Source of the DNA: Fusobacteriota bacterium
GTDB taxonomy: Bacteria; Fusobacteriota; Fusobacteriia; Fusobacteriales; Fusobacteriaceae
Direction: 5' to 3'
NCBI GenBank assembly: GCA_003973585.1
Contig: QNYN01000008.1
Span: 1 to 5,466, forward strand
Length of the DNA: 5,466 nt
The notes beneath the pieces were generated by a model. The model did not search any database. It had not been told where the DNA came from and saw only the letters and a list, made by a program, of their open reading frames with translations. Numbering within the stretch: the stretch's first letter is position 1; each line of letters begins with the position of its first letter. Below, one piece after another: positions 1-5,466 of the stretch. A program made the translations under genes and the position numbers.

Positions 1-11
1 CTTTTATATTT

Positions 12-1196
12 TTATATTGTTTTAAAGTCTTCTAATTTTTTTCTTCTACTAGGGTGTCTTAATTTTCTAAGAGCTTTTACTTCTATTTGTCTTATTCTTT
101 CTCTAGTAACTTTAAATATCTTTCCAACTTCTTCTAAAGTTCTAGGACATCCATCATCTAAACCATACCTAAATCTTAATACTTTTTCTTCTCTATCACT
201 CAAACTAGATAAAACCTCATTTAACTGTTCTTTTAATAATGTTTGGTTTGTTTCTTCATAAGGACTTAGCATTTTGTTATCTTCTACAAAATCTCCTAAT
301 TCACTATCTTCTTCACTTCCTACTGGAGTTTCTAATGAAATAGGATCTTGGTTCATTTCTAAAATTGCTTTTACTTTTTCTGTTTCCATTCCTAGCCTTT
401 TTCCTAATATCTCAGGAGTAGCCTCTTTTCCTGTTTCTTGTAAATAAATTCTAGCTTCTTTTTTTATTTTATTTATTGTTTCTATCATATGAACTGGTAT
501 TCTAATAGTTCTACCTTGGTCAGCTATGGCTCTTGTAATAGCTTGACGAATCCACCATGTTGCATAAGTTGAAAATTTGTATCCTTTAGCATGTTCAAAT
601 TTTCCTACAGCCTTCATTAATCCAATATTTCCCTCTTGAATTAAATCTAATAACTTTAATCCTCTATTTGTATGTTTTTTAGCTATACTTACTACTAATC
701 TAAGGTTAGCTTCTACAAGTTGGTTTTTTGCCCATTCATCACCTGCATCTGACATCTTTGCTAACTCTATTTCTTGATCATGTTTTAATAACGGAACTTG
801 TCCTATCTCTCTTAGATACATTTTGATAGGTTCATCTACTGCTACCCCACCTTCTAAAAGTTTTTTTGTATCTAGTTCTTCTCTAGTTATTTCTCTAACT
901 TTTTTAGGGTCAAATTCTGAATCATCTTCAGGTAAAGTTGATTTTATAAGCATTGATTTTTTTGCTATTGGAGTTTCTTCTTTTTTTTCTTTTTTAGATT
1001 TCTTTATTTTTTTTAATTCTTTTTCACTTACTATTTTAATCCCTTGTTTCATCATACCATCTATAAACTTTTCTATCTTTTCTGGATCAAAGTCATCTTG
1101 AAGTTTAGAATTAATCTCTTCATACGATATTATTTTTTCATCTGCTGCCTTTTTAACAATTTCACGAACTTTTTCACTTCTTATAAACTCTTTCAT
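12..1196 (-). CDS. rpoD: Primary (housekeeping) RNA polymerase sigma factor RpoD/SigA
   Basis: This 394-residue protein is the group 1 sigma-70 factor, which directs core RNA polymerase to the -10 and -35 elements of housekeeping promoters. An N-terminal region of about 70 residues looks like sigma region 1.1. A very Lys-rich linker follows (about 62-80). Region 1.2 begins near [17 protein letters not shown] (121-137). Region 2 spans about 160-231 and includes [11 protein letters not shown], the [14 protein letters not shown] core-binding helix and [10 protein letters not shown] (211-220), the melting and -10 recognition helices. Region 3 starts near 240. Region 4 (about 328-381) carries the -35-binding helix-turn-helix with TLEEVGKIF and [10 protein letters not shown]. 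The length fits the short primary sigmas of Firmicutes and Fusobacteria, which lack the long E. coli insertion. The start follows a GAGGAGG sequence. The gene lies 24 nt after dnaG and is probably cotranscribed with it. The reading frame is intact and ends with TAA close to the window edge. Confidence 0.97.
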   Translation of the reverse strand: MKEFIRSEKVREIVKKAADEKIISYEEINSKLQDDFDPEKIEKFIDGMMKQGIKIVSEKELKKIKKSKKEKKEETPIAKKSMLIKSTLPEDDSEFDPKKVREITREELDTKKLLEGGVAVDEPIKMYLREIGQVPLLKHDQEIELAKMSDAGDEWAKNQLVEANLRLVVSIAKKHTNRGLKLLDLIQEGNIGLMKAVGKFEHAKGYKFSTYATWWIRQAITRAIADQGRTIRIPVHMIETINKIKKEARIYLQETGKEATPEILGKRLGMETEKVKAILEMNQDPISLETPVGSEEDSELGDFVEDNKMLSPYEETNQTLLKEQLNEVLSSLSDREEKVLRFRYGLDDGCPRTLEEVGKIFKVTRERIRQIEVKALRKLRHPSRRKKLEDFKTI

Positions 1197-1200
1197 TTTG

Positions 1201-1207
1201 CCTCCTC
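1201..1207 (-). promoter_or_regulatory. Ribosome binding site of rpoD
   Basis: A GAGGAGG sequence in the 24-nt dnaG-rpoD gap precedes the ATG by only 4 nt (CAAA). The match to the 16S anti-Shine-Dalgarno is strong although the spacing is short. It fixes the rpoD start and shows that rpoD has its own translation initiation signal rather than depending only on coupling to dnaG. Confidence 0.85.
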
Positions 1208-1220
1208 AATACCTTTCAAA

Positions 1221-3014
1221 TCAAATTTCCATAGAAATAAATTCTTTATAACTAGATTCTAATTCCTCAATATTTAAACTTCTATTTATCATAACTTTTA
1301 TTTTTTGACATTTCAAAAATAATTCCATTTTTTTCTCATTTTTATAAAAAATCATTTTTTCATCAATTTCTTTTATAAACCATCTTTTATAAACTTCAAT
1401 ATAATCTTCTAAAATTTCAGTTTCTGTTTTTGTAAAGAAATTTGTTAATATATCAAAAATTATTGCTTGTTCATCTTTTTCTAACTGAAAAAATTCACCA
1501 TTAAGTAATTTTGTTACACAAATTTCTCCTTCATTTTCACTAATTACACTGAATATTTTCTGTACAAATGGTGATTTCAGAGTTTTATTTTTAAAAATTT
1601 CAAAATATTTTTTATCCTTTAAGGATAATTTTAATGTCTCTAATTCAAGAGCATCTACTTTCATTGTTTTGCTACTATTTGAAGTATCTATTCTAGAAAT
1701 ATCTATTTTTTTATTAATAAAATTACTTTTATTTTCTGTAATTAAAATTTTTCTTAATATATCGATATTTTTTTCCATCTCTAAAGATACTGCTAATTTG
1801 TCTAAATATAACATTTTCTCTAGTTCTGTCTCTACAGATCTAAAAAAATCTTTAAATCTATCTATAAAATTTTGTTTTGCCATAAAATTGCTTAAATCAT
1901 ATTCTTTACTATAATAATTATATAAAAAGTCAAAAATTTCTTTAGAAGTTTTTACTGCTTCTAAAAATTTAGATTTACCATATTCTTTTAAAAATTCATC
2001 TGGATCTTTAGCGTTTTCTAATTCTAAAACTCTAATATTAAATCCATATTTTTTTAAAATCAATCCTGCTTTTTCTGTTGCTACTCGACCTGGATTATCC
2101 ATGTCAAAAGCAAGTATTACATTAGAAGTATATCTTTTCAATAATTCTGCTTGTTCATCTGAAAAAGCAGTTCCTAATGGTGCTAATGCCACATCAAACC
2201 CATAAGAATGAGCTGCTAAAACATCCATATACCCTTCCATTAAAAATGCATAATTTTTTTTTCTAATATTACTACCTTTGTTTTTTATTCCATAAAGATT
2301 TCTTCCTTTATGAAAAACAGGCGTTTCTGGTGAATTAAGATATTTAGCAATGTCTTTCCTATCGCTCATGGTTCTTCCACCAAAAGCAATTACATTTCCA
2401 GTAGGAGAATAAATTGGGAAAATTATTCTATCCCTAAATGTGTCATAATATCCCTTTTCTCCTCTTTTTATTAATCCTAATTTCTCTAAAATTTCTGGTT
2501 CATGTCCAAGGCTAACCATATAATTATATAGAGAATCCCAACCTCTTGGTGCATAACCTAAATCATTTTTCTCTATAAAATCTGGTTTCATCCCTCTTTT
2601 ATTTAAATATTCTAATGCTTCTCTACCATTATTTGAAAAGATGTTTTCTTTAAAAAATGAAAGTGCTTTATCTAATATTTCATAATATTTTTTATTTTTA
2701 TTCTTTGAAAAATTTCCACTTATAGGAGCTATCTCTAATTTATATTTTTTACTAAGATCAAATATAGCTTCTGCATAGGTTAATTTATTAAATTCCATAT
2801 AAAATTTAACAACATTTCCTCCTGCTCCACACACAAAACATTTATATATATTTTTAGAAGGACTCACTATAAATGAAGGGTTTGTATCCTTATGAAAGGG
2901 ACAAAGACCTTTATAGTTTGAACCTGCTTTTTTTAATTCTACATGTTCTCCTATAACGTCTACAATATTTAATTGTGTTATTATCTTTTCAACATCTTCA
3001 TTCCTAAATCTCAT
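1221..3014 (-). CDS. dnaG: DNA primase DnaG
   Basis: This 597-residue primase synthesises the RNA primers for replication at the fork, where it associates with the replicative helicase DnaB. The N-terminal CHC2 zinc-binding domain shows C38-P-F-H41 and C59-F-V-C62. The RNA polymerase core follows, with FRDRIIFPI (193-201), FGGR (211-214), a YLNSPETPVFHKG stretch (225-237) and YGI. The TOPRIM fold has the acidic E260-GYMDV motif, LGTAF (280-284), D304-M-D306 metal ligands and DPDEFL (338-343). The C-terminal part (about 360-597) is Lys- and Glu-rich and helical in character. It corresponds to the helicase-interaction region, which is poorly conserved in this family. The length is normal. The start follows a weak GTTAGGTG ribosome binding site, and residues from position 2 onward already fit the family N-terminus. 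One oddity is Pro308 where DxDxAG normally has Ala. The stop is TGA, whereas the neighbours use TAA. Confidence 0.97.
   Translation of the reverse strand: MRFRNEDVEKIITQLNIVDVIGEHVELKKAGSNYKGLCPFHKDTNPSFIVSPSKNIYKCFVCGAGGNVVKFYMEFNKLTYAEAIFDLSKKYKLEIAPISGNFSKNKNKKYYEILDKALSFFKENIFSNNGREALEYLNKRGMKPDFIEKNDLGYAPRGWDSLYNYMVSLGHEPEILEKLGLIKRGEKGYYDTFRDRIIFPIYSPTGNVIAFGGRTMSDRKDIAKYLNSPETPVFHKGRNLYGIKNKGSNIRKKNYAFLMEGYMDVLAAHSYGFDVALAPLGTAFSDEQAELLKRYTSNVILAFDMDNPGRVATEKAGLILKKYGFNIRVLELENAKDPDEFLKEYGKSKFLEAVKTSKEIFDFLYNYYSKEYDLSNFMAKQNFIDRFKDFFRSVETELEKMLYLDKLAVSLEMEKNIDILRKILITENKSNFINKKIDISRIDTSNSSKTMKVDALELETLKLSLKDKKYFEIFKNKTLKSPFVQKIFSVISENEGEICVTKLLNGEFFQLEKDEQAIIFDILTNFFTKTETEILEDYIEVYKRWFIKEIDEKMIFYKNEKKMELFLKCQKIKVMINRSLNIEELESSYKEFISMEI
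1288..1316 (-). promoter_or_regulatory. Candidate internal promoter for rpoD inside dnaG
   Basis: On the minus strand, TTGAAA (1311-1316) and TATGAT (1288-1293) are separated by exactly 17 bp, so each hexamer has one mismatch to consensus. A transcript would start near 1281, about 85 nt upstream of the rpoD ATG. The element lies within dnaG codons for residues about 567-575. Separate rpoD promoters inside dnaG are known from E. coli and Bacillus subtilis, which makes this plausible. In DNA this AT-rich, chance matches are common, so it remains a candidate. Confidence 0.4.
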
Positions 3015-3019
3015 AAAAA

Positions 3020-3024
3020 CACCT
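3020..3024 (-). promoter_or_regulatory. Weak ribosome binding site of dnaG
   Basis: An AGGTG sequence lies 5 nt (TTTTT) before the dnaG ATG. It is clearly poorer than the AGGAGG-type sites of hppA and rpoD, which suggests dnaG is translated less efficiently than rpoD on a shared transcript. That would match the usual low primase to high sigma-factor ratio, though this consequence is inferred. Confidence 0.6.
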
Positions 3025-3052
3025 AACTCAAATTATTTTGATACTACATTCC

Positions 3053-3081
3053 ATTATATCTTATAATACAAAATATTTCAA
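3053..3081 (-). promoter_or_regulatory. Sigma70-type promoter of the dnaG-rpoD operon
   Basis: TTGAAA (3076-3081) and a perfect TATAAT (3053-3058) are separated by 17 bp. The predicted transcription start is near 3046, giving a leader of about 30 nt before the dnaG ATG. It lies just downstream of the hppA terminator, which is where an independent operon promoter is expected. This is the best promoter match I found in the window. Confidence 0.8.
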
Positions 3082-3110
3082 CTGATTTTTTACTGTTTTT
3101 GTGCATATCT

Positions 3111-3148
3111 CCAAACAGAACACAAGCCTGAGTAGACCCCAGGCTTGT
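3111..3148 (-). terminator. Intrinsic terminator of hppA
   Basis: An inverted repeat ACAAGCCTG (3122-3130) / CAGGCTTGT (3140-3148) starts 23 nt after the hppA stop. In the minus-strand RNA the 9-bp stem extends by a G-U and a G-C pair to 11 bp with a 5-nt loop. On the plus strand the first of these positions would be an A-C mismatch, so the hairpin is better suited to the hppA transcript. The downstream tract GTTCTGTTTGG is only moderately T-rich, so termination may be incomplete and allow some read-through into dnaG. Confidence 0.75.
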
Positions 3149-3171
3149 AATTATTTTTCATTAATAATTTT

Positions 3172-5178
3172 TTACATAAATTTAACAAAAACTGGTACTA
3201 ATACCAATGAAACTATTGACATTAATTTTATTAAAATATTAAGTGAAGGCCCTGAAGTATCCTTAAATGGATCTCCTACTGTATCTCCTACTACTGCTGC
3301 TTTATGTCTATCTGATCCTTTTCCATCACCATCATATCCTGCTTCTATTTGCTTTTTAGCATTATCCCAAGCTCCACCAGCATTGGCCATCATAATTGCC
3401 ATTAATATTCCTGTTACTAAAGCTCCAGCTAATAATCCCCCTAAAGCTTCTACAGACCATATCCCAATTAAAACTGGAGCTAATACTGCTAATACACCAG
3501 GTACTATCATTTCTTTTAATGAAGACTTTGTAGATATATCAATACATTTTTTATGATCAGGTTTTTCTGTATAATCCATTATTCCTGGATGTTCTCTAAA
3601 TTGTCTTCTTACTTCTTCTACCATTTCCATTGCAGCTTTTCCTACTGCTGTCATAGTTAATGCTGAAAATAAGAATGTTAACATTCCACCAATAAATAAA
3701 CCTGCTATTACTTTAGGATTAGTTATATCGATTATTAATGGTCTTCCAACTAAAGCCTCTATAGATTGCTTATAAGCTGCAAATAATGACAATGCTGTAA
3801 GTGCTGCTGACCCTATTGCAAATCCTTTTCCTACTGCTGCTGTAGAGTTTCCTACTGCATCTAATTTATCAGTACATTCTCTTACTTCTTCTGGTAAATC
3901 ACACATCTCTGCTATTCCACCTGCATTATCTGCTACTGGACCATAAGCATCTACTGCTACTACCATTCCTGTAGTTGATAACATACCTACTGCTGCTATT
4001 GCTATTCCGTATAATCCTGCAAAGTTAAATGCTACTAAGATTGCTAATACAATAACTATTATAGGAGCTACTGTAGATTCCATTCCTACTGCTAACCCTT
4101 CAATTATTGCTGTTGCAGGTCCTGTTTTAGCTGCATCTGATATTCTATTTACAGATTTTTTCCCTGTATCAGTATATAATCCGGTAAAATGAGCTATTAT
4201 CAATCCTGCTACTAATCCTGCTACTATTGCATAAAATACTCCCATAGGAATACCTAAAAATTTAATAACTCCAAATGCTCCTATTAATGCTAAAACACCA
4301 GAAATTCTAGTTGCATTTTCTAATTTATGATAAACTTGATCTGGATCATTAGTTTTAACTGTAAATGTTCCAATTATAGAAGCTATTATTCCAACAAATG
4401 CAATTAATATAGGTGCTATTATAAGTGCTATTCTTTGTCCTGGCATAAGCCCAGATAAAGTTGCTCCTAATGCCATTGTTGCAATCATCGATCCAACATA
4501 TGATTCAAATAAGTCGGCTCCCATTCCTGCTACGTCTCCTACATTATCCCCTACATTGTCAGCGATAGTTGCTGGGTTTCTCGGATCATCTTCTGGTATT
4601 CCTGCTTCTACTTTACCAACAAGGTCTGCTCCTACATCTGCTGCTTTAGTATAGATTCCTCCTCCTACTCTTGCAAATAATGCTATTGATGAAGCTCCCA
4701 TTCCAAATCCTGTTATAATTTCCATATTTCCACCAAATAATATAGTTAATAAAGAAACCCCAATAAGTCCTAATCCTACTACTGCTAGTCCCATTACTGC
4801 TCCACCAGCAAATGCCACATCTAGTGCCTTTGCTAATCCACCATCACGAGCTGCTATTGCAGTTCTACCATTTGCTTTTGTTGCAATTCTCATTCCTATA
4901 TTTCCAGCTATTGCCGATGTAATAGCTCCTAGTACAAATGTTAATGCTACATATGGACTTAAAAAGAATCCTAATAGTAGTGCTACTCCTAATACAAACC
5001 ACACTAACACTTGATATTCAGCTTTTAAGAAGGCCATTGCTCCTTCTCTTATTGCTTCTGTTATTTCTTCTACTTTTGCATCATTAATTTCATATTTATT
5101 AACTTTTGTAGCATAATAAAATGAAGCTATTAATGCTAAAATTCCACCTAGTATTCCTAACGACAGTAAACCAATCAT
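3172..5178 (-). CDS. hppA: Membrane-embedded ion-pumping pyrophosphatase, probably K+-dependent and Na+-transporting
   Basis: This 668-residue polytopic membrane protein couples hydrolysis of pyrophosphate to cation export across the cytoplasmic membrane. The family has about 16 membrane helices, and hydrophobic Gly/Ala-rich segments run throughout, starting at residues 3-24. The substrate site is clear: [20 protein letters not shown] (172-191), the signature [19 protein letters not shown] (197-215), the Asp-rich [15 protein letters not shown] (407-421), and the C-terminal GGAWDNAKK (601-609) and [15 protein letters not shown] (631-645). The [10 protein letters not shown] segment (443-452) has Ala447 and Gly450 where K+-independent enzymes have Lys and typically Thr, so K+ dependence is predicted. 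ADLFESY places Glu225 as in Na+-pumping members. Length and ends are normal. The start is fixed by TAGGAGGA 9 nt upstream. The gene has its own promoter and terminator and so appears monocistronic. Ion specificity is inferred from residues; H+ or mixed Na+/H+ transport cannot be excluded. Confidence 0.96.
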   Translation of the reverse strand: MIGLLSLGILGGILALIASFYYATKVNKYEINDAKVEEITEAIREGAMAFLKAEYQVLVWFVLGVALLLGFFLSPYVALTFVLGAITSAIAGNIGMRIATKANGRTAIAARDGGLAKALDVAFAGGAVMGLAVVGLGLIGVSLLTILFGGNMEIITGFGMGASSIALFARVGGGIYTKAADVGADLVGKVEAGIPEDDPRNPATIADNVGDNVGDVAGMGADLFESYVGSMIATMALGATLSGLMPGQRIALIIAPILIAFVGIIASIIGTFTVKTNDPDQVYHKLENATRISGVLALIGAFGVIKFLGIPMGVFYAIVAGLVAGLIIAHFTGLYTDTGKKSVNRISDAAKTGPATAIIEGLAVGMESTVAPIIVIVLAILVAFNFAGLYGIAIAAVGMLSTTGMVVAVDAYGPVADNAGGIAEMCDLPEEVRECTDKLDAVGNSTAAVGKGFAIGSAALTALSLFAAYKQSIEALVGRPLIIDITNPKVIAGLFIGGMLTFLFSALTMTAVGKAAMEMVEEVRRQFREHPGIMDYTEKPDHKKCIDISTKSSLKEMIVPGVLAVLAPVLIGIWSVEALGGLLAGALVTGILMAIMMANAGGAWDNAKKQIEAGYDGDGKGSDRHKAAVVGDTVGDPFKDTSGPSLNILIKLMSIVSLVLVPVFVKFM

Positions 5179-5187
5179 ATCTCATCT

Positions 5188-5194
5188 TCCTCCT
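5188..5194 (-). promoter_or_regulatory. Ribosome binding site of hppA
   Basis: AGGAGGA precedes the hppA ATG by 9 nt and is close to ideal. An earlier ATG at 5183-5185 lies between this site and the chosen start. It is out of frame, so the ATG at 5176-5178 is the supported start. Confidence 0.85.
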
Positions 5195-5210
5195 ATAAAT
5201 TTTGTTTCTT

Positions 5211-5231
5211 CTTAAAATCTAAAATTTTAAG
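5211..5231 (-). repeat. Inverted repeat in the hppA leader (proximal hairpin)
   Basis: CTTAAAA (5225-5231) and TTTTAAG (5211-5217) form a perfect 7-bp A/T-rich dyad around a 7-nt loop, ending 16 nt before the Shine-Dalgarno. The overlapping palindrome TAAAATTTTA offers an alternative pairing. The stem is weak as RNA and could be a protein binding site or chance in an AT-rich leader. Confidence 0.35.
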
Positions 5232-5241
5232 TTCGATCATT

Positions 5242-5273
5242 AATCATACAAATAGTTTTATATAAGTATGATT
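5242..5273 (-). repeat. Inverted repeat in the hppA leader (distal dyad, possible operator)
   Basis: AATCATAC (5266-5273) and GTATGATT (5242-5249) form a perfect 8-bp inverted repeat with a 16-nt spacer. It begins about 7 bp downstream of the predicted transcription start. The size and position would suit an operator for a dimeric regulator or a leader hairpin. No T-run follows, so it is not a terminator. Function is unknown. Confidence 0.45.
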
Positions 5274-5286
5274 TAATTCCAATTAG

Positions 5287-5314
5287 AGTATAGTTTATTT
5301 TTTGGTTTTTTCAA
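5287..5314 (-). promoter_or_regulatory. Sigma70-type promoter of hppA
   Basis: TTGAAA (5309-5314) and TATACT (5287-5292) are separated by 16 bp, each with one mismatch to consensus. The spacer is A-rich. The predicted start is near 5280, giving a leader of about 100 nt. It lies just downstream of the terminator of the preceding gene. Confidence 0.65.
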
Positions 5315-5331
5315 AATTTATTTTTTATTAT

Positions 5332-5360
5332 AAAAAAACTCGAGATTAGTCCCGAGTTTT
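5332..5360 (-). terminator. Strong intrinsic terminator of the gene entering from the right edge
   Basis: AAAACTCG (complement of 5353-5360) pairs with CGAGTTTT (complement of 5335-5342), starting 8 nt after the stop codon of the upstream gene. In minus-strand RNA three more pairs (G-U, G-C, A-U) extend it to 11 bp with a CUAA tetraloop. A run of seven T follows on this strand, the classic rho-independent form. It separates that gene from hppA. Confidence 0.88.
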
Positions 5361-5368
5361 AGAATTAT

Positions 5369-5466
5369 TTAATATTTATCCCATTCTTTATTTTCAGTAC
5401 TATATTTTCCTGGTTCATTAAAGTTTACATCACCTTCCCCTGTTATATCCATAGTTACTGTTCCAC
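5369..5466 (-). CDS. C-terminal fragment of an unrecognised protein
   Basis: An open frame enters from the right edge of the window and ends at TAA (5369-5371). It gives 31 visible residues, beginning GTVTMDITGEGDVNF and ending STENKEWDKY. The visible tail is hydrophilic and acidic, with alternating residues at first (a possible beta strand) followed by an Asn/Glu/Lys-rich end. I do not recognise the family, and no domain or membrane segment can be assigned. The evidence that it is a real gene end is the strong terminator 8 nt downstream on the same strand and the stop-free frame, the only one of the three minus-strand frames open across this stretch. Start, length and function lie outside the window. 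Confidence 0.6.
   Translation of the reverse strand, partial: GTVTMDITGEGDVNFNEPGKYSTENKEWDKY

Noticed and set aside
823..1262. Two overlapping plus-strand open frames (823-1101 and 1044-1262) antisense to rpoD
   Set aside because: Their Phe/Ser/Ile-rich products are the complement of Lys/Glu-rich rpoD codons, and they have no ribosome binding sites or recognisable motifs.
1669..1914. Plus-strand open frame of 81 codons antisense to dnaG
   Set aside because: It is a low-complexity Ile/Leu/Phe/Ser product opposite a conserved gene, explained by AT-rich composition.
3044..3106. Minus-strand short frame (ATG at 3104-3106, 20 residues) preceded by GGAG, a possible leader peptide before dnaG
   Set aside because: The GGAG is only 2 nt from the ATG, and the frame spans the dnaG promoter, so it lies upstream of the predicted transcription start.
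3122..3148. Bidirectional terminator interpretation of the hairpin after hppA
   Set aside because: No plus-strand gene converges on it, and the stem is longer in minus-strand RNA because of the G-U and G-C extension, so it was assigned to hppA only.
3101..3556. Plus-strand open frame of 151 codons antisense to the 3' end of hppA
   Set aside because: It overlaps the strongly supported hppA frame and runs through the hppA terminator. Its Pro/Ala/Thr-rich composition is what the antisense of Gly/Ala-rich hppA codons gives, and no ribosome binding site precedes it.
5183..5185. Alternative ATG between the hppA Shine-Dalgarno and the chosen start
   Set aside because: It is out of frame with hppA and too close to the Shine-Dalgarno, and its frame yields no recognisable protein.

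Overview
This is a very AT-rich bacterial window in which every supported gene lies on the minus strand. It contains three complete genes and one fragment, and the flow of transcription is from right to left. The base composition, A/T-ending codon use, strong AGGAGG-type ribosome binding sites, a dnaG-rpoD pair, and a membrane pyrophosphatase with the residues typical of the K+-dependent, Na+-transporting type fit a low-GC anaerobe. A member of the Fusobacteriota (Fusobacterium-like) is my best guess, with low-GC Clostridia as the alternative. This placement is an inference from gene content, not a database match.

Layout, in the direction of transcription: (1) 5466-5369 is the C-terminal end of an unrecognised gene that enters from the right edge and is closed by a strong intrinsic terminator (5332-5360). 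(2) 5368-5179 is an intergenic region with a good sigma70-type promoter (5287-5314) and a leader of about 100 nt holding two inverted repeats and a strong Shine-Dalgarno. (3) 5178-3172 is hppA, a complete membrane-embedded pyrophosphatase, followed by a hairpin terminator (3111-3148). (4) 3053-3081 is a near-consensus promoter (TTGAAA, 17 bp, TATAAT). (5) 3014-1221 is dnaG, DNA primase. (6) 1196-12 is rpoD, the primary sigma factor, 24 nt downstream of dnaG. A possible second promoter for rpoD (1288-1316) lies inside the 3' end of dnaG.

The dnaG-rpoD pair is the core of the classical macromolecular synthesis operon, which links replication priming with housekeeping transcription. No rpsU or other ribosomal gene precedes dnaG here. 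hppA sits upstream on the same strand but appears to be a separate transcription unit with its own promoter and terminator. Its product would conserve energy from pyrophosphate, a by-product of polymerase and aminoacylation reactions, as a cation gradient.

This is mainly a housekeeping region. I found no mobile element, CRISPR array, tRNA or rRNA gene, and no evidence of a novel multi-gene system. The points worth a second look are regulatory (the internal rpoD promoter and the hppA leader dyads), the predicted ion specificity of HppA, and an unusual residue in the primase TOPRIM motif.
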